From JADKIH01 sp049363815 (GTDB lineage Bacteria > Bacteroidota > Bacteroidia > AKYH767-A > 2013-40CM-41-45): a stretch of 28,497 nt of DNA. The number at the start of each line of letters is the position of its first letter. Within the stretch, counting starts at the first letter, position 1. The translations under genes were made by a program, and so were the position numbers. Under the pieces are notes generated by a model. That model ran no database searches. It was given only the letters and a program-made list of their open reading frames with translations, and was not told the origin of the DNA. The stretch covers positions 1-28,497 of the forward strand of contig JBMQEM010000066.1 of assembly GCA_049363815.1 (NCBI GenBank). The letters are read 5' to 3'. Of the stretch, positions 8,701 through 18,100 are shown piece by piece.

Positions 8701-9434
8701 TTTACCTCGGGAATTTCTCCCCTTGCCATCTGCACAATAATATTTTTCAGCTTCATCGTTGGGACGATGATATGGTTTGACATATAAAAAGCTGCGATCA
8801 GAATTACTACAACAATGAGAATGGCGATTCCAAGTACGCTCCACATCAATGTACGTGAACTTGACAACATTTCTGTATGCATCAGGTCTGCGCTTGATTT
8901 CTTTTTCTGGATCAAACGATTCAGCTGACTTATAATATTTGTTGTCTGTGGTAAGATCTGGTTCTCGATAATTCCCTCTGCCTGAAATTTCTTTACAGGG
9001 TCTTCGTAATCATCAAAGTTGACAAGTGTCCGCATAAGTTCACCTTGCGCCACCATACACTTTTCAAATTCGGCGAAAACATATTTCATCGAATCGATAT
9101 CTTCTTTGCTTTTCCAGTTTGTCATCAGGCTGCTGATCTCGCCTTTAAGGGTCGGGTATTCCACTTCATGAACCATACGGAGTTTCCCTTTGTCCTCTTT
9201 ATTGCTCTGTAAATAGACCCAGTTTGTAGAGTACATTTTCGACTTCGTGATCAGAAGGTTCATATTCTCCAGCGATTGAAGCGAAGGCACATCCACAACC
9301 ATGATCCTGCTGGTCGCGTCCTGATTCCTTGAAATGTTAATTGTACTGTAGATCGCATTGAAGACAGAAATGCTTATTACGATTATAAATACAATGTATA
9401 TTTCAAAATCAATTTTATAACTTTTATTCTTCAT
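5730..9434 (-). CDS. Membrane hybrid histidine kinase (2TM-HAMP-GAF-HisKA-HATPase-REC-REC-REC)
   Basis: Large sensor kinase, 1234 residues. Seen in order: TM1 about 11-30; periplasmic helical sensor 31-197; TM2 198-217; HAMP about 218-270 and a second HAMP-like segment 271-305 (DGNL...DELGNAL); GAF about 335-480; a long coiled coil 484-567 rich in Glu/Lys; HisKA with H576 in MSHELRTPLNS; HATPase with N-box around N692/N696, G1 DTGIGIP and G2 GGTGLGL; then three receivers with candidate phosphoacceptors D893 (IIDEKISG), D1017 (LDLDLG) and D1163 (LMDIMMPEMDG). The third receiver is canonical; the first two are more divergent. No HPt or DNA-binding domain. It starts 11 bases after the YfiR-family gene, and the periplasmic domain is a natural partner for that protein. 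The signal sensed and the downstream target are unknown. Confidence 0.92.
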   Translation of the reverse strand: MKNKSYKIDFEIYIVFIIVISISVFNAIYSTINISRNQDATSRIMVVDVPSLQSLENMNLLITKSKMYSTNWVYLQSNKEDKGKLRMVHEVEYPTLKGEISSLMTNWKSKEDIDSMKYVFAEFEKCMVAQGELMRTLVNFDDYEDPVKKFQAEGIIENQILPQTTNIISQLNRLIQKKKSSADLMHTEMLSSSRTLMWSVLGIAILIVVVILIAAFYMSNHIIVPTMKLKNIIVQMARGEIPEVKLTQRSNAVGQMTEAVSTLAGSLKKTTHFAHAIGDGNLGTDYQPLSENDELGNALIHMQANLRIADEDNRQRNWVSSRSEKINEVLRENTDDINQLSDAIISTMVKYLNAFHGGLYLLEDINAGKESKIVLHGSYGMHEKVKARNILEYGEGLIGQAIKDGEVIYLHDVPSSYTIIGSGLGSMPASHVLIIPLKHHDKVYGAVELAGFNAFQSFEIGFVKSIGETIGSTLSSVISNTLTKRLLEETRLQAARLKAQEEELLRTNEELSNQSRLLQASEEELKQGNIEMKIKARELEHKNEILEQAREAISIKAKELELNNRYKSEFLANMSHELRTPLNSVLILAKLLSENKDKNLSDKQAEYARVIHKSGNDLLVLINDILDLSKIEAGKIELIPEQASIQLIKSDLRSLFTELANEREIDFEIENHSDLPETMFTDKVRLEQIIKNLLANAFKFTPAKGKIVLRIKRPDRGTLFSNASLRGQKDIIEFSVTDTGIGIPAEKQALIFEAFQQADGSTSRKYGGTGLGLSISKMLVSMLGGEMQLISEQNVGSTFYVYLPENYVSEEQTDQKNDVKQKGITKTNYRPMDDRDSIRDSDKLLLIVESDLTYANVLLDMAHDKKYKAILAIEECEVMEYAEKYNPAAIIIDEKISGVTSNTIIEKIRSNKNFEKIPMHILSEFNRITSAKDVGATAYLRKPLDKRDLDDAFSSLNKNLSNAIKNVLIVEDMSLHQEIIRNLLASHYNDTDVHLAKTVAEAQNLLSNVTFDCIILDLDLGNGSEEGCALLKSIKETPGTMLTPVIVFTGTDINSMNDETLIGLSDAIVSKDGESLDKLMKETSNFLSSIEKTKEVIKPIIPQYMEEMLAGKQVLLVDDDMRNIYALTNMLENNKMRVIPASNGRDALEKLAKYKDVDIILMDIMMPEMDGFEAMQNIRKMERYKSTPILALTAKAMVGDKEKCIQCGASDYISKPVNMESLFSMMRLWLFKED

Positions 9435-9445
9435 ATCGTGTGTGA

Positions 9446-9991
9446 TTAATTGTGAACTGCTGACGCAAGTTCCATAAGCTTCGAGGAAATTTTCATTCCG
9501 TTATTTTTTACCGGTGTAAGGTTTATTTCAAACCGGATCTTATTGTCTTTATTGAAAAGATTGATCCCCGACTGTCTGGTCTTGCATTTATCGTCTTCGG
9601 AAACGATCAGAACTCCTTTGCCTGTAAGCTTCCTGATCTTTTCTTCGGTCTTGTTGTAGTCTTCATTAGAAACAAAAATCACCTGGAATGAACCGGAATT
9701 TTTATCGTCAACTCTTTTTATTTCTACCTTTTGTCCTTCCGATGAACGTTGTGCTGCAAGCATTGTCAAAGCGTCAAACATTTCAGATTCGCCGGCAACA
9801 CCGATCCTGATAATTGGCTTATTGTTTTCAATCGGCCATTCAACATATTTAATGAAATTCAGCAGGAACATCGCCTTGATACGGTATTCGTTCCCATCAG
9901 AAACAGCACCGGATCGATGACACGACAAGACCAGTAAGACGCTTAGCAGCATCTTACCGAAAGACCGTGATATGTTGTTTCCTGACTTCAA
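9446..9991 (-). CDS. YfiR-family (DUF4154) periplasmic regulatory protein
   Basis: Exported 181-residue protein of the YfiR family. Family knowledge: Pseudomonas YfiR is a periplasmic protein that represses the membrane diguanylate cyclase YfiN. Seen: positively charged N-terminus, hydrophobic MLLSVLLVLSC (possible lipobox VLSC, or a type I signal peptide cleaved slightly later), then the family opening YRIKAMFLLNFIKYVEWP and the closing signature INLFNKDNKIRFEINL with MKISSKLMELA. The start is TTG; the next Met (residue 14) would leave the signal peptide without its basic region, so TTG is preferred. It lies 13 bases after the TonB-receptor gene and 11 before the hybrid kinase. No GGDEF protein is present, so by inference the partner here is the kinase's periplasmic domain. 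Confidence 0.88.
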   Translation of the reverse strand: MKSGNNISRSFGKMLLSVLLVLSCHRSGAVSDGNEYRIKAMFLLNFIKYVEWPIENNKPIIRIGVAGESEMFDALTMLAAQRSSEGQKVEIKRVDDKNSGSFQVIFVSNEDYNKTEEKIRKLTGKGVLIVSEDDKCKTRQSGINLFNKDNKIRFEINLTPVKNNGMKISSKLMELASAVHN

Positions 9992-10004
9992 TTTTCTATT
10001 CTTA

Positions 10005-11978
10005 CTATTTCTTTGCCAGATTATAATTCAATCGAACTTGCATTTCTCTTCCGCTTCCCGGCAATGGTGCATGGTCTCCATTGTAAGGCTGTATATAAAG
10101 CACATCTTCGTCGAGTACATTGAATACTCCAACCTGAGCCGTCAATCCTTTCGCGAAAAAATTGTCAATGGAAAGATTAATGTTTCCATAAACCGTTTCA
10201 GGATGTGTAGTCACAAGGTCGCCCTTGCTGCTTGAGATAGAATAACGCTTTGAGTTAATAGTCACAGATGGTGAAAGGGTCAACGCAGATCCGATACTCC
10301 AGCTTCCTATGACATTAATTTTATGTGCAGGAAATGCAAGGTTTACATGTTCACCATTCATCGGACTATATGTATCAACAACACTATGTCCGGCAGTGGT
10401 ATAAAAGGAATAATTTACCATAGCAAACCAATTATTTGATTTCCATTTGTAATCTAATTCGATCCCACGTGTGCCGGCACGTCCTTCGTTCTTATACATT
10501 TCCGTGCTGGTTACCGGATTGTAATAAAAAATGATCGGGTCTTTTGTTATAATGTCATAAAGATTTGTTGTCAGATATGAGTTCATTCCCAGCTTTACGC
10601 CGCCTTCCAGTTCTATCACTGATGTGTACTCCGGTTTGATCGACCAGTTCAGGTTAATGTTCTCTACAGATGGTGCACGATATCCGATCGCATACAATGC
10701 TTTCACGTGGAACTTTTCCCACGTCCTGGTAATACCGATCCGGGGAACAAATGATGTTCCATAATATTTATTGTGCGAAATCCTGCTACCTAAAGTAAAA
10801 TTGACAATGTTTGTCTTTGCCAGAGCCTGGATATAACCACCATAATTATAATTTCCAAATTCCTTATTGCCGTCAGTAAACGTGGAGTTCTCCAATTGAT
10901 CTCTTGCAATCAGGGAGGTATATTGAATTCCGCCAATCACATTCACTTTTTTGGAAGGGTCAATGGCAAAATTTAAATATGCCTGATTCTTATTGCTTGT
11001 TACATCATATGGTTCAAAAGAATCACCCGTAGAATCATCATTATAATACCATGGATGTTCTATCTTGATCTTAACTCCCGGTGTAAATTTCCATTTACCG
11101 AAATTGTATTCGGCTTTAGCATGTAAAGAAGAATTCAGAAAACGACTTCTATATGCCTGTGAATACACTTCATCATAACCGTCTCTCTGAAGAATTTTAT
11201 ATCTGTCACAAAAAGCAACAACGCTGAATTTCCGGTACGAATAATCGATGCGGTATTGTTCAGAATTCATTGCAGATAAATTCTGTAACGAGTAAGCATT
11301 GCCATAATTATCTATGTACTCCCTGTCACTTCTGATGAATTTGCTCTGGTAAGTAGAAATTCCCAGATGTGAGTTTTTCCATTTCTTACCGAAGGTTGCA
11401 GAAACACCACTCGATGCCAGTCCGGAATTATAGCTTGAATACTGTGCATCTACCAATATTCCGTCAAGATCGCAGTTAACCGTGATCACATTTATTACTG
11501 CATATTCTGCATAACCGCCGTATACTGCCGAACCGGGTCCGCGTATAATTTCAATTCTCTTTATTTGTCCGATTGGATAGTGTCCGCCAAACTGCAGGGT
11601 AGAGTAGAGGTCTTCGTTCATTTCAAGACCGTCCCATAACATCAGGACTTTTCCCTCGTGTGCCCAGTTTCCCCGAACACCAATTCCGACTACTCCTTCC
11701 ACATCGACACCAAAATCAAAACCGGGAATTAATTGCAGGACTTGCATCAAATCCCTTGCTCCGGATTTCAAAATCTCTTCTCTGGTGACAACTGTTACAA
11801 TTCCTGACGACTCCCGCCCGATTTCGGGTTGATCGGAAACAACAGAAACACTTACATTCATAAGCTGTTCGAGTGTCATTTCATAAAACGGTACAGAGTC
11901 TTTAAGGGTCTCTTCCCCATCTGCCAAAGCCATATTAGCACAGAAAAGGCAGGTTATTAGTATTTTTAATTTACGCAT
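10005..11978 (-). CDS. TonB-dependent outer-membrane receptor linked to YfiR and a kinase
   Basis: Outer-membrane 22-strand barrel receptor, 657 residues. Seen: signal peptide about 1-19 (KILITCLFCANMALA), a short N-terminal segment FYEMTLEQLMNVSVSVVSDQ, then a plug domain with GIVTVVTREEILKSGARDLMQVL, GIGVRGNW, LWDGLEMNE and the hallmark IKRIEIIRGPGSAVYGGYA...NVIT, followed by alternating aromatic-rich barrel strands. There is no N-terminal carboxypeptidase-like or STN domain, and no SusD partner is adjacent, so this is not a SusC-type glycan importer. The C-terminus ends AKK rather than the usual aromatic residue. First gene of the run with YfiR and the kinases (13-base gap), so the ligand may be sensed as well as imported. 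Ligand unknown. Confidence 0.9.
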   Translation of the reverse strand: MRKLKILITCLFCANMALADGEETLKDSVPFYEMTLEQLMNVSVSVVSDQPEIGRESSGIVTVVTREEILKSGARDLMQVLQLIPGFDFGVDVEGVVGIGVRGNWAHEGKVLMLWDGLEMNEDLYSTLQFGGHYPIGQIKRIEIIRGPGSAVYGGYAEYAVINVITVNCDLDGILVDAQYSSYNSGLASSGVSATFGKKWKNSHLGISTYQSKFIRSDREYIDNYGNAYSLQNLSAMNSEQYRIDYSYRKFSVVAFCDRYKILQRDGYDEVYSQAYRSRFLNSSLHAKAEYNFGKWKFTPGVKIKIEHPWYYNDDSTGDSFEPYDVTSNKNQAYLNFAIDPSKKVNVIGGIQYTSLIARDQLENSTFTDGNKEFGNYNYGGYIQALAKTNIVNFTLGSRISHNKYYGTSFVPRIGITRTWEKFHVKALYAIGYRAPSVENINLNWSIKPEYTSVIELEGGVKLGMNSYLTTNLYDIITKDPIIFYYNPVTSTEMYKNEGRAGTRGIELDYKWKSNNWFAMVNYSFYTTAGHSVVDTYSPMNGEHVNLAFPAHKINVIGSWSIGSALTLSPSVTINSKRYSISSSKGDLVTTHPETVYGNINLSIDNFFAKGLTAQVGVFNVLDEDVLYIQPYNGDHAPLPGSGREMQVRLNYNLAKK

Positions 11979-12084
11979 ATCAATTACTGTTGCAATGGAA
12001 TTGATACCATTGTCCCTAATAATTATACACGTTATTTCATGGGATGTTTATTAATGAAATTTTTAGACGGATAAGAATCTTACA

Positions 12085-12102
12085 ACTGTAAGGTTTTACA
12101 GT
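12085..12102. promoter_or_regulatory. Inverted repeat between the PKD-protein and TonB-receptor genes
   Basis: ACTGTAA (12085-12091), GGTT, TTACAGT (12096-12102): a perfect 7-bp inverted repeat with a 4-base spacer. It is about 107 bases upstream of the receptor start and about 78 bases downstream of the PKD-gene stop, so it could be an operator for the signalling operon or a weak transcript-end hairpin. No T-run follows on the minus strand, which disfavours a terminator. Confidence 0.35.
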
Positions 12103-12180
12103 AAATTGAGAAAAAATGAGAATGCTAAGTTCCAATCAAAGATTCTTCTTCGACCATCCGATAATTTGAAAAAAGATGTT

Positions 12181-15100
12181 TTATTGTTTCAGAATAACTG
12201 ACTTCCACTCATGCTCTTTGTTGGTGACCCTTACAAAATAAGCGCCCTGAGCGAGCAAAGATAGATCCAGTTTCCAGATTGAACCGGATAAATTGTGTTT
12301 TTCATTCTTAGAAATCAATACCTGTCCAACAAGGTCAATGAGCTGAATTGAAATTTCACCAAGCACCGTTCTGTCTGATTGAATAAAGATCTCATTCGTC
12401 GCCGGATTTGGATAGATCACAAAACTCAACGGGTCTGTCAATTCATTTACACTAACAAGTGATACATGTGAAACGACAGAGGTAGCAGAACAACCGTTTG
12501 CATCAATGATCTGTACTGAATATGGTCCCGACAATGTAGCGGTATACTGCTGATTGGTTGCTCCTGATATCGGTATGCTATTGTAAAACCACTGATAACT
12601 TATCGCAGAAGTAGCGGTCAGAACATTTCCACTTTGTGTAAATGTTGGTTGAGCCGGAATTGACGATACGCTGATGAAAGAAGAAACGGTCAGAGTATCT
12701 GTTCCGGATGGGTTACTTGCAATCAGGGTAACAGGATAAACTCCTGAAGTTGTATAGCAAATATTGGTCGGCGATTCAAGTGTTGAAGAAGATGGTGTTC
12801 CTCCGGGAAATTGCCACAACCACGAAACAGAGTTCAGCGATAGATCTACAAACGAAATACAGCTGCCTCCGCAAAGGCTTGTATCGCTGCTTACAAAAGA
12901 TGCCTGCGGCTTTGCATTACAATCAACTACATGAATTAATGCCGCTTGTGTAGATGAACCGGTACAGGAACCATTCGATACTGTAAGGGTTACGGAATAA
13001 TCCCCGATTGAATTATAACAAACAGAATTCAGGTTTCTTGCAATTGAAGCGGAAGGATTTCCACCGCTTAATTGCCACTGCCAGGTTGTATTTGTTCCGG
13101 CGGTGAGGTCTGTATAAGAAATACAATCTCCCGGACAGAGTGAAGTTCTAGAAGCAGAGAATGCCGGTTGTGGAGTACTCTTGATTATGATCATCGATGC
13201 TGCATATTTGGATGCAGAACAACCATCGGGAGAAGTGGCTGTCAGTAATACGCTGTATGTTCCTTCAACAGCATACAAATGTGATGGTGAAGAAATAGAC
13301 GATGTATTTCCATCTCCGAAATTCCACGCATAAGATGAAGCGCCCGTAGTCGTATTGTTGAAATTCACTGTCACACTATCGCATGCACGAATAGTGGCAG
13401 AAGCAAAATCGGCAACCGGAAGTGGATTTACTTTTACGGTAATGGTCGTATCGTCAGTACAATTTGCAGAAATCGCACTTAACGTTACATTATAATTACC
13501 GGGTGCAGAATAAAAATGCGCCGGCGAGACTGCAGTTGAAGTAAAGCCATCATCAAAATTCCAGTTGTATGAAGTGATCACACCGCCACTCATTGTTGAA
13601 TTATTCTGGAAGTGAACGCTGTCATATAAACAAACGTCGCCTGTACTGAAAGCGGAAAGCGGTGAAGCATAAACATTGATCAGTGAATTCTGAATCAGTG
13701 TATCTGAACAGCTTCCCTGTACTGCGATAAGAGAAACCGTATATGTTCCGGGAAGGTTATATTGATGTGTCGGGCTTACGGCATTGGACACAGGAGTTCC
13801 GTCACCGAAATTCCAGATGTATGTAGGCGACCCTGTTGTATTATTTGTAAATGTTACGTTCTGATTTCCACAGAATGTAGTTGCATCCGGAGTAAAAGCA
13901 ACAACAGGCCCGGCAGAAACGGTTACAGTGATCGTTGTATCATCGACACAATGCGGTGTGATAATGGAAAGTAGTACGTTATATGTTCCTGCAGTTGAAT
14001 AATAATGTGGATCTGAAATTTGTGAAGAGAAATTTCCATCGCCAAAATTCCAGGTGTAGTTTGTTATCGGTTCACCATTACCATTGGACAGATTTGTAAA
14101 CCTGACTGTATCGCCAATACAAACATTTGCAGTGGAAAACGAACTTACCGGTGCATTATAAACTGTTATGTAGTTTGTTCTGACAAGTGTATCAGAGCAC
14201 GATCCCTGCGAGGCGATGAGAGAAACAGAATACGTTCCTGCAGTTGAATAAGTGTGCGTTGGTGTTGCTGATGAAGATGTTGCTGAGCCGTCACCAAAAT
14301 TCCATGTGTAAGCCGGCGAACCGGTAGTTGTATTTGCAAATGTTGCATTCAACGGCCCACAGGATGTAAGTGTTGGCGTGCTGAAGCTAACGACCGGTCC
14401 CGGTGAGACAGTGACGGCTATCGTTGTATCATCAACACAATGAGCGGTGATTATGGAAAGTAATACATTGTATGTTCCTGCAGCAGTGTAATAGTGAGAC
14501 TGTGAAACCTGCGACGAGAAATTTCCGTCACCGTAATTCCAGGTGTAATTGGTGATCGGTTCACCATTTCCAGTCGAAAGATTTGTAAACCTCACGCTAT
14601 CGCCTATACACACATCGTTCGTAGAAAATGAACTCAGAGGTGAATTGTAAACGGAAATGTAATTTGTCCTTACCAGCGTATCTGAACATGATCCCTGTGA
14701 AGCGATCAAAGTTACAGTGTAAGATCCGGCGGATGAGTAAACGTGTGTTGGTGTTGCAGCAGAAGATGCCGGTGAGCCGTCTCCGAAATTCCAATTATAT
14801 ACCGGTGAACCTGTCGTTGTATTTGCAAATGTTGTGGTAAGTGAACCGCACCCCGACAATGCCGGAGCAGTGAAATTCACAAGCGGCCCGGGTGATACTG
14901 TAACAGATATCGTTGTGTCATCAGTACAACTTCCTGTTGAAACGATCAGGTTAACATCATAAGTTCCGGCTGCAGAATAAAAGTGCGGAGCAGTGGTCGT
15001 TGATAAATTTCCGTCATCATAGTTCCACGTGACACCGGTTATCGGGTCACCGTTACCGGTAGATAGATCTGTAAATCTTACTGAGTCTCCTAAACATACC

Positions 15101-18100
15101 GAAGCTGTAGAAAACGAACTTGTAGGTAGCGTGTTTATTGAAATATAATTTGTTCGTACAAGTGTGTCGATACATGTGCCCTGACCGGCAATAAGAGTTA
15201 CTGTATAAGTTCCTGTGGAAGAGTAGGTGTGAGCGGGGCTTGTTGTGCTGCTCAATGGACTTCCGTCACCAAAGTTCCAGCTGAAAATTGTAGTACCTGT
15301 TGTCGTATTTGTAAAATTCGTTGTCAGGCTTCCGCAACCATTTAATGCTGACGCAGAGAAATTTACAACCGGTCCCGATAAAATATTTACTGTAATTGTA
15401 GTATCATCAGTACAACCATTTGCTAAAACAGAAAGATGAACATCGTAAACTCCCGGTAAAGTATAAAGGTGTGACTGACTAGTACCTGTTGCTGAAGTAA
15501 CAATGGTTCCGTCGTCAAAATCCCAGGTATAAGATGTAATCGTCCCTGTTGATGCATTTGTAAAGCGAATACTGTCGCCCAGACAAGCAGAAGAAACATT
15601 GCTGGAGAAGGATGCCAAAGGTCCGGCATTGACCTGAATATAATTTGTCCTGATAAGTGTGTCTGCACAAGAACCCTGCGTTGCAATTAATGTTACAGTG
15701 TAATTACCCGTTGTGGAATAAATATGTGTTGGAGTTGCGCTTGAAGACAATGGACTGCCATCACCAAAATTCCATGAATAGGTTGGTGAACCTGTTGTGG
15801 TATTTGAAAATGAAACCGACAATGGCGAACAACCGGTTACTGTTGCTGTAGAAAAATTTACTGTTGGCGCAGGACTGACTGTGATTGCAATTGTAGTATC
15901 ATCTGAACAGTATGTTGATGTAGTGGTGAGCACAACATTAAATGTAGAGGCAGAAGCAAATGTATGTGTAGGACTTGTGACTCCCGACGCAGGACTTCCG
16001 TCACCGAAATTCCAGGAGTAGCCGATGATCGTTGAACCGTTGCCCACAGATAAATTATTGAATGCTGCAACATCGCCAACACAAATGCTTGCAGGTGCAG
16101 AGAACGATGAGATTGGAACTGGTCGTACGTTAATTAAACTTGTACGTGTTGACGTTGAAGTACAGCCGCTGTTGGATGCTGTTAAAGTAACGGTGTATAG
16201 ACCGGAGGTTGTGTATACATGTGTTGGTGCAACCGATCCTGACACAGGACTGCCATCACCAAAGTCCCATGAATAAGTTGTTGCGCTGCTGGTTGTATTT
16301 GAAAACGTCACATTGTACGGAGCACATCCCAAAGTATCGACAGTTGCAAAATTTACTGTTGGTGATGAGCTCACAGTAACTGATTGTGTCGCGCTTGCTG
16401 TACAACCGGAATTATCTGTCACAGTCAATGTAACGGTATAGGAACTCGACGAAGGATAAGTATACGTTGGATTTTGTAATGCCGATGTTCCTGATCCATC
16501 TCCAAAATCCCAGTCCCACGACGCAATTGATCCGGAAGAAGCAGTACCTGTGCCGGTAAAGTTTGTAGGGTTTCCACTGCAAACAGCAGAAGCAGAAATC
16601 GAGGCTGTCACCTGAGATACCTGAACCTGTACCGGGAATCGAGTTGCACCGGGACAAGCAGAAACATAGTATGTAATTTGTCCGCTACTCAGCACAGGAG
16701 TTGTAAATGTTGTACCGCTTCCCAGTTGTGTTCCACCAACAGCCTGATTGAACCATGCAAATGTAGTTCCCGGAGGAACAGTTCCTGTAGTAGAAAATGA
16801 AAGAGTAGTGGATGTTCCCGGACAGATATAAACTGTTGATGTAATAATGTGAAAAGTATTTGTCGGCTGAGAAATCATACCGGCGCCACCTTTTGTAGCA
16901 CCGTTAGGAGTGAATTCTGAAAGACTGCTTGCGTTTGTAGTACCGTTAACTCCACCATTAGCATTTTGTGTAATTACACCGCTGGAAGAAGCAATATATC
17001 CACCACCGCCACCACCGCCCGGGCCTTCTGCTTCAGCAACAAAGATTCCTACACTTTGATTACCGCCATTTCCTCCATTAGCATTTGCTGTAACACCTGA
17101 GATGAGTCCGGTTGCGTCAAGGAAAATCGTTCCGCCGGCACCACCACCACCGGCACCATCCGTACCGGAGCTGTTTGTAGAAATTCCATTGTCACCGTTT
17201 GAATTGATCTGTCCGCTTCCTGAAATGGTACTATAACAAAGCAGATAAATAATACCGCCGCCATTCCCGCCGGCACCACCATAATTATTATTCTGGTCGC
17301 CGGCTCCGCCGCCGCCACCCATAAATATTTTTCCTGTTGAATAATCAAGTGGATGACCTCCTCTTCCGCCATTTTCCCTTCTTGAATCACCACCCCAGAT
17401 CAGATTTGTCGGTCCTTGTGTAAGTGCATTCTGATTGTTATCGGAAAAAGAATAACCGCCCTTTCCTCCACCCGATGAATTCGAAGAAGCAAAACCAACG
17501 TATTCTAAATTCCAGGCACTAGCCCATGAAGCAGTTGAAACACTGGGAACACCACGGCCGGTCCAACCCAGGTTGCCACAATTTCCACCACCACCGCCAC
17601 CGGCGTTATGCGCATTCGCTCCACCGCCACCATTTAGTGGTGCGCCTTTGCAATATCTTCCTGACATGCCATCATAATCGGAAACATTGCCGCCAATACC
17701 TTCTCCTTTTTCCGCACCATAGTTACTTAGAGCAGAAACGTAATTCTGGACTCCGTAATCTGTGTTGTTCTCTCCGGCATTTTGTCCCCCTCTGAAACCT
17801 TTGCCAGTTGCACTGATCGTTCCACCGGTATTGACTGTTATTCCATTTACAACTTCCAGAATTAAAACTCCGCCTGTACTTCCATTCCAGGGCGGACAAG
17901 TCATTGAACCACCGGAACCGACTGTCAATGTTGTTAAGCGTGGCACACGCACAACTTGTGTTCTCCCTGCGGAGGTATAATTGTTCTTTAACTGACAAGC
18001 TGTAGTGATCTGTGTTGATGATGGTACATCGGCAACTTCCAGAAATTCAAAATTTCCACAATTACCATAAGAAACCAAACTACCATATGTTGTGTCGTTT

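Noticed and set aside
10699..10714. parS-like CACGTG palindrome in the TonB-receptor gene
   Set aside because: Only about 12-13 of 16 positions match; the sequence is explained by codons for F-H-V-K. Similar weak matches at 15021-15036 and around 19151-19166 were also discarded.
13185..16371. Regularly spaced repeats considered as a CRISPR array
   Set aside because: Units are about 245 bp, coding, in frame and translate to PKD domains; there are no short direct repeats with unique spacers and no cas genes.
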